Source: Trichomonas vaginalis G3 (Eukaryota > Parabasalia > Trichomonadida > Trichomonadidae). From it: a DNA stretch of 64,000 bases. The notes under the pieces are model-generated. The model did not search any database and was not told the origin of the DNA. It worked only from the letters and a program-made list of their open reading frames with translations. Position numbers and translations under genes: made by a program. Position 1 is the stretch's first letter, and the number at the start of each line of letters is the position of its first letter. Of the stretch, positions 41,663 to 49,593 are shown one piece after another. The stretch covers positions 17,558,392 to 17,622,391 of the forward strand of contig NC_067203.1 of assembly GCF_026262505.1 (NCBI RefSeq), given 5' to 3'.

Positions 41663-42685
41663 ATGGATTACGACCATAATAATATTCTTATTTCGGTGTC
41701 GAAAGTCTATGCAGACGTAAATCAGCAAAAAGGCCCAGAGTGGTATGATCATAAATCATATGAACCACAATGGAATTTACCTGACAATTATTCATTAATC
41801 AAAAAAGTCGGCAGAGGAAAATACTCTACAGTTTTCAAAGCAGTTCATAAACGTCGTACAGAATGCGCTATCAAAATTTTAGTTCCATTAGATCCAAAAC
41901 GTTATTTACGTGAAATTAAAATTTTAACAAACCTCGCAGGACAAAAGAATATCGTTAGACTTCTTGATCTAGTAAAAGATCCAATGACAGGCATTTATTC
42001 ATTCGTATTTGAGTGGGTTGACTTTTACGATTGGAGATCACTTTATACTTCCTTCACAATCCATGATATCAGACTATACATGTATAAACTTTTGTGCGCG
42101 TTAGATACAGCACATTCACTTGGCATTATGCACAGAGATATTAAACCACAAAATATAGCTATTGATAAAGAACACAGAAGGCTCAGGCTTCTCGATTGGG
42201 GCCTTGCAGATTTTTATCATCCGAAACAGAAATACAACTCTCACGTTGCTACGAGAGTATTTAAACCACCAGAGCTTCTTATTTGTTATCCTTATTACGA
42301 TTACTCAATGGACATCTGGTCAGCCGGCTTGACATTCTCAATCATGATGTTCAAGCGAATTGTCATAGAGTGTGGCGAAGATGATCCTGATCAGCTTCTT
42401 AAAGTTGCTGATTTGGTCGGCGGAGCTGGCATTCTTAACTATGCAGATAGTCTTGGTGTTGATCTTGACGACTCCACAAGACAACAGCTTGTTAGAAGGC
42501 CAGGAACAGGATGGGAAAAGCATCGAGCTAAAGTTGCTCCTGAACTTTGCCCTCCGGATGCTCTGGACCTCCTTAATAGAATGATGACTATCGATCATCG
42601 CGAACGCATCACCGCTAGAGATGCAATGAAGCATGCTTTCTTCAAGCCCCTTCTTGATCCTCTTAAAACTCATAAAGTCGAGTAA
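41663..42685 (+). CDS. CK2A: casein kinase 2 catalytic subunit (CK2 alpha)
   Basis: 340 residues. Glycine loop GRGKYSTVF (50-58), catalytic Lys71 in AIKIL, HRDIKPQN (157-164) and DWG (178-180), the CK2 replacement for DFG, then VATRVFKPPELL and PYYDYSMDIWS. CK2 phosphorylates Ser/Thr near acidic residues and is constitutively active. Unusually, the basic cluster that normally precedes REIKIL (KKKKIK in most eukaryotes) is here PLDPKRYL, so substrate or inhibitor binding may differ. TCAAATTTTC lies just before the ATG. Confidence 0.97.
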   Translation: MDYDHNNILISVSKVYADVNQQKGPEWYDHKSYEPQWNLPDNYSLIKKVGRGKYSTVFKAVHKRRTECAIKILVPLDPKRYLREIKILTNLAGQKNIVRLLDLVKDPMTGIYSFVFEWVDFYDWRSLYTSFTIHDIRLYMYKLLCALDTAHSLGIMHRDIKPQNIAIDKEHRRLRLLDWGLADFYHPKQKYNSHVATRVFKPPELLICYPYYDYSMDIWSAGLTFSIMMFKRIVIECGEDDPDQLLKVADLVGGAGILNYADSLGVDLDDSTRQQLVRRPGTGWEKHRAKVAPELCPPDALDLLNRMMTIDHRERITARDAMKHAFFKPLLDPLKTHKVE

Positions 42686-43324
42686 TAAAATCGTGTAATA
42701 AACAATATCATTTATATTAATTGATTTGCTTTATATTTATTTCATTTCTAACTATGAAATCTTAATGATATCTTTGCATTAAAGCAATATTAAAGGATTT
42801 ATGACATGCTTTATGTGTTAAAATTCAATAAAATCCTTATTCTATTATAGAAATCAAACATCTCAGCATACTGTTGGATTTTCAATTTGAAAAATCGCGA
42901 ATGGTTTGATTTATTCTAATATATTCTGTTACTTCAGTCCATATCCTTCCTATTAAGATAAAATGTTCAAAATTTCATCCCAAATCATACTTTTGTAAAC
43001 TTCTCAATTAATTACCTGATATTTCAAATTTTATAAATTTATAATTAAGGGTTTCGTTTTGCGAAAAAAACATACAATACGCAATTTCGCTAAAAAAACA
43101 TTTAGCTAGCAATTTCGACCTTTGACTCCACTCAAGACGTCACTTTTTTAATTTTGCGGTATCATATTTTTGGAAAATCTTTATGAATATTATATAAAAA
43201 GTCTCTTTAATATCTATATTTCATATTTTTATCGATTTTAAAAGTTTTTGCGAAAAGTATTCAATTATTTTTGCTATTTGGTCGGGTAAATGTCAGATTT
43301 GCGACATTTTCTGATATGATATTC
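42686..43324. other. host flank before the second Maverick
   Basis: No gene seen; A+T-rich, ending in a homopolymer A run where E2 starts. Confidence 0.5.
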
Positions 43325-43349
43325 AAAAAAAAAAAAAAAAAAAAAAAAA
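43325..43349. repeat. 25-nt poly(A) at element border
   Basis: Mirror of the poly(T) at 9087-9113, immediately outside the conserved terminal repeat. Confidence 0.85.
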
Positions 43350-43395
43350 GGTAGTGGGGCTTCCAGGCACTTCGTGCCTTCTAGCCCTGAAGATG
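43350..43395. repeat. E2 left terminal inverted repeat
   Basis: GGTAGTGGGGCTTCCAGGCA... contains the palindrome AGGCAC-TTC-GTGCCT and matches the reverse complement of 9041-9086 with one mismatch. Confidence 0.9.
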
Positions 43396-43415
43396 TTTAG
43401 GAGAAATGAAGTTTT

Positions 43416-43479
43416 GAGGACATACATGACTGTGAGTTTTATTTACGACAAGATAGAATATGAGAGAGGTCCTATAAAC
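43416..43479 (+). pseudogene. duplicated 3' fragment of the methyltransferase gene
   Basis: About 64 bp between the terminal repeat and the methyltransferase gene match 44399-44461, inside the 3' end of that gene, in the same direction; the peptide YDKIEYERGPIN is shared. It is too short to be functional, and shows that methyltransferase sequence was once copied or left behind right at the element tip. Confidence 0.85.
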
Positions 43480-43504
43480 CGGACAAGTAAGGGTCATATA
43501 AACA

Positions 43505-43653
43505 TCTGTCATTTTACTCAGAATTTTACTCAGAATTCAATAAAAATATATTTTAGGGTAGAAGGTTAGATATAACCTCTTTTCTAACCTCTTTTCTAAC
43601 CTCTTTTCTACCCTCTTGAATTTGTCAAGATTTCTTCGTAAATGTTTTGTCAC
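43505..43653 (-). repeat. 'gggtag' module plus one end-repeat unit at E2 left end
   Basis: ttttactcagaattttactcag, aaaatatattttagggtagaa and a degenerate series of ttttctaacc(t) end in a unit of the 25-nt family (gatttcttcgtaaatgttttgtcac). Much of it is the inverse of 56870-56945. Confidence 0.75.
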
Positions 43654-43698
43654 TTTTCTGTCACTTTTCAGGAAAAAAACATTTTTATTGTATATAAA

Positions 43699-44518
43699 AT
43701 GAATTTTACAAAACCACCGTTACCCTTCTTTGGAAATAAGAGTAGATGTAAAGATATTCTATTGAGAGAACTTAAGAAACTACCGAATGGTCTAACATTT
43801 GTAGATTTGTTCGGTGGAAGTTTCTATATATCCCATCTGTGCCATACTGTATTTCCTGACTCAAAGATTATATGCAATGACTTCGACAACTATATGAACC
43901 GTCTCAAACATATACCAGACACAAACAATATATTGAAAGAGTTAAAAGAAAAGATACCTATAGGTAAGATGGAACGTATACCATTAGATAAGAAAAATAT
44001 TGTGAGAGAGGTTTTGAAAAAAGCAGAATATATAGACTGGGATAGTATATCTGCTAGACTATTATATAGTGGTGCTATAAGAGTTCATGACATTGAAACA
44101 CTTATGTCAAAAGTTTTATATCTTAACTATACAAATGTTTTCAAAGAGAACATAGAAAAATATATTGAGGGTATAGAGTTTGTGAGATGTCATTGGACAG
44201 AGTTGTATGAAAAATATAAAGACAAGGAAAATGTTTTCTTTATAGTGGACCCGCCGTTCTATAACACATGGGATTTTTCAATACCAAGTAGACTGGACTT
44301 TGAGAGACTCTTTAGAAACTTTAGACGTTTTACATAACCATCCATGCTTTTACTTTACATCCGATAAAAGTGGTTTGGAAAGTGTCATGAGATGGTTAGA
44401 GGACATACATGACTATGAGTTTAGATACGATAAGATAGAATATGAGAGAGGTCCTATAAACTGGAGAAAGTGTCATAACAAAGAAATTTTACTAGTAAGT
44501 AAATGTGGTTTGAAATAG
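43699..44518 (+). pseudogene. DNA N6-adenine methyltransferase (D12/Dam class), frameshifted
   Basis: The ATG at 43699 follows GTCACTTTTC and an A+T-rich leader. Motifs: PFFGNKSR (residues 9-16, SAM-binding PFxGgK class), DLFGGS (36-41, motif I) and DPPF (~184-187, catalytic DPPY class). The frame shifts near 44310-44325 and the C-terminal part (CFYFTSDKS ... EILLVSKCGLK) continues in another frame to 44518. Such enzymes methylate adenine N6; 6mA is the main reported DNA modification in T. vaginalis and its methylases are linked to Mavericks. Possible role: marking element or host DNA. Confidence 0.85.
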
Positions 44519-44634
44519 GACTACTTGTTTTAGGTTTTTTCCATTGTGTCATTTACTTATTTGACGTGGCAGAAAGATATAGAGAATATGAAGATGAACC
44601 AATGCCAGCAAATGTTCAGCATATGTACTCGTAA
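44503..44634 (+). CDS. 43-residue single-span membrane protein
   Basis: Starts inside the last codons of the methyltransferase gene (overlap 16 bp). Residues 2-20 (WFEIGLLVLGFFHCVIYLF) form one hydrophobic helix, followed by DVAERYREYEDEP and a short polar tail. It belongs to a run of very small plus-strand genes. A minor membrane-associated virion or lysis-type role is possible but unsupported. Confidence 0.5.
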   Translation: MWFEIGLLVLGFFHCVIYLFDVAERYREYEDEPMPANVQHMYS

Positions 44635-44655
44635 GAGATTTTTATCTAATATTAA

Positions 44656-44843
44656 ATGGACGCACAGAACTTAGCGAATGCACAGCAACCTGGACAACCA
44701 AACCCAGAGAATATTCAAATGAAGTTAGAATACAAACTGCAATGGCAAACTATGGTCAAGTGCCAACAGATGTACAAATGCAAACTGCCATGTCAAATGA
44801 CGCTGCGTTAGGTTTGCCACCATGGTATGCAAATATGAGATGA
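44656..44843 (+). pseudogene. small Gln/Asn-rich protein, frameshifted
   Basis: The ATG at 44656 opens an N/Q/A/P-rich segment (MDAQNLANAQQPGQPNPENI). Soon after codon 22 a neighbouring frame carries the better-looking continuation (VPTDVQMQTAMSNDAALG) to a stop at 44841-44843. One indel near 44722 would explain it. No family recognised. Confidence 0.4.
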
Positions 44844-45015
44844 AAGAGTTTTATACAAACCCTGAAGTGGGATATAAACAACTCTATGCAGATGACGCGA
44901 ACACAGGAGTTGACCCAGAGTATGTTTTCTACAGAGGAGAAACAGAATGTATGAGCTCCAGTTAAAGAATGCTATGGAACTCAACAGGAAACGTAAGAGA
45001 CTAGGCGGACATTAG
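44840..45015 (+). pseudogene. small protein with basic C-terminus, frameshifted
   Basis: Start ATG overlaps the preceding stop (ATGA type). The first 36 codons (MKEFYTNPEVGYKQLYADDA...) continue in another frame to a Lys/Arg-rich end (NRKRKRLGGH) at 45015. The indel lies near 44947. Unknown function. Confidence 0.4.
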
Positions 45016-45033
45016 ATTTTTAATATAGTAAAA

Positions 45034-45274
45034 TGGGTTTCTTTGAAGAATAGGAAACTTCTTTCGAAATGTTGGAAGAGGTATATGGAATGGAATAAAA
45101 TCTGTCGGAAGAGGAATTTGGAACGGTGTCAAAAATATTGGTAAAAGAGTAGGTCAGTTCGTTGGTATTATACCTAAAGACCCTGAACCAGAAGAACAAG
45201 CTCCTGTTATACAACAGCCTGAACCTGCACCACAGTCTAGTTGGCAACCAAATCCAACACCTCAACCGTATTAA
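45034..45274 (+). pseudogene. small amphipathic protein (membrane-active type), frameshifted
   Basis: After an ATG at 45034 the frame breaks within eight codons; the neighbouring frame runs to 45274. It carries an internally repeated amphipathic segment (GRGIWNGIKS, GRGIWNGVKN), then KRVGQFVGIIP, then a P/Q/E-rich tail. Alternating hydrophobic and basic residues with glycine resemble membrane-disrupting helices found in internal virion proteins. A second gene of the same plan is at 48401-48798. Role inferred. Confidence 0.45.
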
Positions 45275-45278
45275 AAAA

Positions 45279-46126
45279 TTATATTTTTACCGTTCGATAG
45301 TAGTTGTATATGAAACTAAGTTCTAAGTAAAACGCATGGTATAATGGAATTATTCTTTTTCTTCCATCTGTAGTAAACCATACTTGAAAGTCTGAAATAC
45401 TTCCACTCGGCGGCTCATATAACTTTGTAGGTTTTTCGTAAAAGTCATTTGCCAAGCATAAGAAAGAGTTTTGGGCGCCAGAAAATGAAGCATGAACAAT
45501 AATAGCAGCTGGGTCGAAAACATCTTTAAATAAATATGGTTCATCTCTTGCATATCGACTGTAAATATTTGCTAAAGGAAGTTCGACTTTCTGATTTAAC
45601 ATTCTTTGCAAATAATACCATGACATTGCAGTGAATTCTGTATATATTTGTTCGTCTTTCTTTGGATTGTCTTCGTAGATTTGAAATGACACTTGTGAAT
45701 TTTGTTTGTCATATACAATTCTCACATAAAGTGTGCTCTCGGTATTTGCATATTCATCAGCATATTTTGCATAACATGAATTTATTTTATCTTCTATATT
45801 TTTTAACGCAGTCTGTAGAGAAGATGAAAGGTCAACTTTATTAGCTCAATTTCTTCCCACATTTTTCGTTTCCCTTCAGATATATAATCTATATGAAACC
45901 TTACAATAAATGGAAAACTTTTATCTTCTACAGACACAAACTTCATTCTACGAAAGCCAATAGCTTTTGTGACAGATGGGTCTCTTAGCCATCTTAATGG
46001 GTAGTCAAAACGATAGCCTTCATGCTTTACGGTCTCTGTCTCAAACTTTTGACCGACGTTAGTAAAAAGTTCATCTAATGGTTTAGTTGTAGCAACTCTT
46101 GAATTTTCTTTTTCTATTGGAAGCAT
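45279..46126 (-). pseudogene. Maverick hypothetical (~280 aa), frameshifted
   Basis: The ATG at 46126 begins MLPIEKENSRVATTKPLDEL; the frame shifts near 45835 and resumes to 45279. The product is beta-rich with many aromatics (YRFDYPLRWLRDPSVTK, FDPAAIIVHASFSGAQ, FQVWFTTDGRKRIIPLYHAF). Its start is divergent from the fibre-like gene across 18 bp. A structural virion protein, such as a vertex or fibre partner, is an inference from this pairing. Confidence 0.5.
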
Positions 46127-46144
46127 ATTTTATCTAGAATAAAA
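46127..46144. promoter_or_regulatory. 18-bp divergent promoter
   Basis: ATTTTATCTAGAATAAAA separates two opposite ATGs. It has the same length as, and an AGAATAAAA core in common with, 2736-2753 and 61516-61533. Confidence 0.5.
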
Positions 46145-47427
46145 ATGTCAAATGAAACAGCGTCTATGAGAGAAATACAACACAACGACAACTCATTATG
46201 CAAGCTCTAAATAAGAACACAACAAACTTTTCAAACTATTCTAAGATATCTGAGTCATTGAAAGAAGGAAACTTAAAACTGACATTAAACCCAATGACAG
46301 ATGAGTTTCTGTTTCAAGACAATAAGAACCATACTGTCTGTATAAATCCAACAAAAAGAACTTTAAACGAGAAACCTATAGATGAACTTTTTTGAAGGCA
46401 GATATTGACAACAAAGCTGACAAAGAGTATGTCATTGAAAAAGTTCAAGAAGAACATGACAGAGCAGATGCAACATATGCAACGAAAAGAACATACTCAT
46501 CCTGAACTAGCAGATAAAACATATGTTGACAATAAAATGTCAAGTGAAGTGACAAGAGCTGACAAAGAATATTCTAAAAAGACTCATACACATACCATTG
46601 CAAATATTACAAACTTACAAGAAACCTTAAACAGGAAAAGTGACGTTGGACATACACACGATTTCTTCGCAACTGTTGGTATAGAAAATATTGCAGGAAC
46701 GGTTGAAGAACCTGATGGAACTGGTGGGATGTATTAAATTGGAAACCTCCTAACTTTCCACAAGGTTTAACATCGGAGGATGACATAACAACGATGAAAG
46801 ACATTAAATGTAGAAATGTCTATGTCATGGAGGATGAAAACAAAGTTAAATTCACTGCTCAAGATTTATATGATAAAAAAGCTGACAAAACATATGTTAA
46901 CGATGAGTTAGATAAAAAAGCTGACAAAACATATGTTAACGATGAGTTAGATAAGAAAGCTGACAAACAGAGCTTCAAACGTTAAAGACAGAAATACTTC
47001 AAACTTATATCCTATAGGCTCTATTTATACGTCAATGAACTCTACCAAACCAGAAGTAGTACTTGGTTTTGGAACTTGGACTCAAATAGTCGACAGGTTT
47101 TTGTATTGTGCAAACTCTTCAAAGGAAACAGGTGGAAGTAAAACGATTTCAGGTGAAAACTTACCTGCGCATAGTCACTACGTAGATTTAAGTACATCTC
47201 AAGCAGGTTGGCATAAGCATAAATTTTGGGATTGGCACGCCTTGAAAAAAGGTAAAGGATATGATGTTAAAGACGACGTTCAGTTTGCTATAAATTGTTA
47301 CTGGAGTGACACTCAGGGAGATGGAAACCATACACATCGCGTTTCAGGATATACGCAAACAACAGGACAAAGTAAAGACTACATGCCACCTTACATGACA
47401 GTTTACGCATGGTATAGAATTGCTTAG
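46145..47427 (+). pseudogene. phage-tail-fibre-like protein with collar/gp10-type C-terminal domain, multiply frameshifted
   Basis: One long gene in at least five pieces (46145, 46198-46395, 46405-46737, 46794-46985, ~46990-47427). A short head is followed by a shaft with HTHPELADKTYVDN, KTHTHTIANITNLQ and GHTHDFFA segments and a 39-nt direct repeat (KKADKTYVNDELD, 46869-46965). This is the sequence style of trimeric bacteriophage tail fibres. The C-terminal domain (PIGSIYTSMNSTKPEVVLGFG, then LPAHSHYVDLS, GNHTHRVSG, MPPYMTVYAWYRIA) matches phage collar/gp10-like tips. Predicted role: receptor-binding spike of the particle. Confidence 0.75.
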
Positions 47428-48383
47428 TCGTCATTTTCAACTTCTTTAGCATATTCGTCAGCAGTTGTCTTATATTTGTTAGGAACTGTCTTTGAAAGTA
47501 TACCACCTTGAACCTTAACAAGTTTGAAACGAGGTCTGACAATAGTAGTTTTATCTTCTGCTTGCAGTGTGTACATTTTGCCATGTTTGCCTAAAACTTC
47601 ATAATATTCTCTTGTATACTTTCTTCTATTTTTACGAACACGAATGTGAGTACCTGTCGAGTTCCCATTGTTGTCATAGTCAATAGTATTTTCATATGGG
47701 TCGCGTTTAGGTATTTCTATTTTTACTTTGTCACCTTTCTTAAGTTTGAAGCCTGGCATTCTTTCTTGTTTGTCTCTTTTGACTAAACTATTAAATATAT
47801 AGTCTTTCTCTAAGTCGGGGTTGTTTTTCATTTCTTCGGGGAGTGGTTTCCCAAACCTTTTTGTTTACGGTTATTGTAAATATTTAAAACTTGTCTCATC
47901 TTTGCCATGGAAAAGTGTCTATACTTGTCGTCATATGACATTTCATTTGCTTCACACACCTTGTGGTTGGTTTAAGTCTCTTAAGATTTTTATACAACTG
48001 TCAATGACACCAAGAGCAGAATGGTTTTGGTCGACAATGAAATATTGGTTTACATTTTTGAAACGCAGATAGTTTTTAATATCATCTGATTTGAAAGAAC
48101 TTTCACAGTCAGATGTCAGTTTTGTTGGATGGTATTTGTCAACGAATATTGTCAAAGCAGTTTTCACATCTAAAATATTTTTGGACCATAATGGTATGGC
48201 TTCACAGTATCTTGTGTTTTGACCGACAAATATTAGCCAGTATGGAGGTCCATCTTCTCTATACCTCGGAATGTTTTCCAAGATATCCATAAACCAAGCA
48301 TTTGGTGTTGAACTAAAGATTTTTATCATGAGTGCTTTCTTTGTTGCCTTAGAAACATAGGGGTCCTTGTTTGGATTCGTCAT
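47424..48383 (-). pseudogene. Maverick integrase (retroviral-type), frameshifted
   Basis: The catalytic core lies in the upstream piece (48383-47952): Asp33 (WFMDIL), Asp92 (LTSDCESSF) and Asp128 (HSALGVIDSCIKILRD), with 35 residues between the last two, as in DDE enzymes but with Asp in the third place. The frame shifts between 47850 and 47960. The downstream piece (to 47424) has the basic SH3-like/chromo-type C-terminal domain (FKLKKGDKVKI, THIRVRKNRRKYTREYYEV). It inserts element DNA into the genome. It ends 4 bp inside the convergent fibre gene stop. No N-terminal zinc-binding domain is seen. Confidence 0.85.
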
Positions 48384-48400
48384 TTTTTACCCTATAAGAA

Positions 48401-48798
48401 ATGGTTTATTTGGCGCATTAGCAGGAGTTGCATCTAGATTTTTACCCGCAGTGGGAACAATAGCCAGAGGTGCGTTTGGAATTGGAAGGAAGATTTTGAG
48501 TACATTAGGTATACTTAAAGAGAAAGCACAACCTATTATACAAACTGTACAGAAAGGTTGGGAGGTAGCACGAGATGCAACAAATCTTATTCCAAATCTG
48601 AAACAAGAGGAAAAGTTCAAGGATGGATGGACAATGTGGAAGAGAAGCAGGAAACTATTATAACAAAGCAAATGACTACTATAACAAGCAGGGCACTATA
48701 TGGACCAAGGTGAAAGATTCTTTAACAGAGGATATAACCATGCACAACAGTGGGTAAACAACAACCAACCGCAACCGCCTCAAACGTGGGGAATGTAA
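48401..48798 (+). pseudogene. second small amphipathic Gly-rich protein, frameshifted
   Basis: Immediately after an ATG at 48401 the frame is lost. The neighbouring frame gives a hydrophobic/glycine-rich segment (GLFGALAGVASRFLPAVG, ARGAFGIGRKILSTLGI), an amphipathic helix (QTVQKGWEVARDATNLIP), and after another shift a tail ending PQPPQTWGM at 48798. Same plan as 45034-45274: short hydrophobic start, repeated G-basic amphipathic helices, P/Q tail. The start is divergent from integrase by 17 bp. Candidate membrane-active virion component, by inference. Confidence 0.45.
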
Positions 48799-48817
48799 AT
48801 TTTTTTACTGAGATGAA

Positions 48818-48937
48818 ATGAATAATACAGCATTGAGACAAATGGGTTCAAGATGGATTTGTCGACTTCCAGCAGTTACACAACCACGTGTTTGTCAAGT
48901 TCTTCCTATACCTCAGGAAGTTTTAGACCGACTTAAA
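48818..48937 (+). CDS. 39-residue Maverick ORF
   Basis: Second ATG of ACTGAGATGAAATGAA, 39 codons (MNNTALRQWVQDGFVDFQQL...). The same leader ACTGAGATGAAATGA recurs before the ATG at 48990, which argues that both are real starts following a mini-frame ATG-AAA-TGA. No function can be assigned. Confidence 0.35.
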
Positions 48938-48989
48938 AAACCTAAAACCAGTTGAAAACAAACCAAACTAAAATTTTTACTGAGATGAA

Positions 48990-49340
48990 ATGACCGAAGA
49001 AGTTGAAACGGTAGATTTGACACCACAAAACAAAAGTTCAGAACCATTGTCAAAACTGTCAAAGAACTTACAGATGAAGAGAAAAATTCAATATAGAAAG
49101 TGCCAGGTCTGGAAAAAAACCTAAATAAAGTCACTTTTCATAGAAATGGAACGGCTAGTATCTCAAAAAAGAAACAGACTCTCACAAATAAAATATTGAA
49201 GTCTGAAGGAGCTTCGAGACAACAGATGGAAAAGTTTACTTCACTGACCAACAGTTCATTATAGAACATCTCATTGACTTAGAGTCGAAATATTCTAAAC
49301 TTTACAACAAACACAAAAAGTTGAAAGGAAAACAAAAACA
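48990..49340 (+). pseudogene. degraded small ORFs before the polymerase
   Basis: The ATG at 48990 begins MTEEVETVDLTPQNKSSEPL and stops at 49124, while a neighbouring frame has a more acidic continuation. Another ATG at 49146 lasts 17 codons, with a neighbouring frame carrying VYFTDQQFIIEHLIDLESKY and a Lys-rich end up to 49340. Probably one or two short genes with indels. Products unknown. Confidence 0.3.
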
Positions 49341-49565
49341 ATGGCATATGATATTTATGAAGATGTTGACGACACAACTGTTCCTGCAAGTGAGGTAAAG
49401 TCAGAGGAACCGAAAAGTGACGAAAAACCAATAGAAGAAGAAAAACCAAAAACTGAAGATAAACCAAAACCAAAGGTTAGTTTCAATACTAAACCAAGTC
49501 AACCTTCATTAGCTGGTATGGGTTGGCGTCAAAGACTTTTGGCAGCGGGTGGTTACGTAAAGTAA
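49341..49565 (+). CDS. acidic/lysine-rich 74-aa protein ending in a basic aromatic tip
   Basis: MAYDIYEDVDDTTVPASEV, then KSEEP/KTEDKPKP-type repeats (disordered), then SLAGMGWRQRLLAAGGYVK. The last 18 residues resemble a short amphipathic, Gly-containing motif that could be a processing or docking tip. Lies 28 bp upstream of the polymerase gene. No family recognised. Confidence 0.5.
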   Translation: MAYDIYEDVDDTTVPASEVKSEEPKSDEKPIEEEKPKTEDKPKPKVSFNTKPSQPSLAGMGWRQRLLAAGGYVK

Positions 49566-49593
49566 AGAAAAAAATTTTTTTATTTTTATAAAA

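Noticed and set aside
10401..42600. tRNA or rRNA genes in the host segment
   Set aside because: I looked for cloverleaf-like G+C-richer blocks and B-box GGTTCRANTCC-like sequences and saw none I could support.
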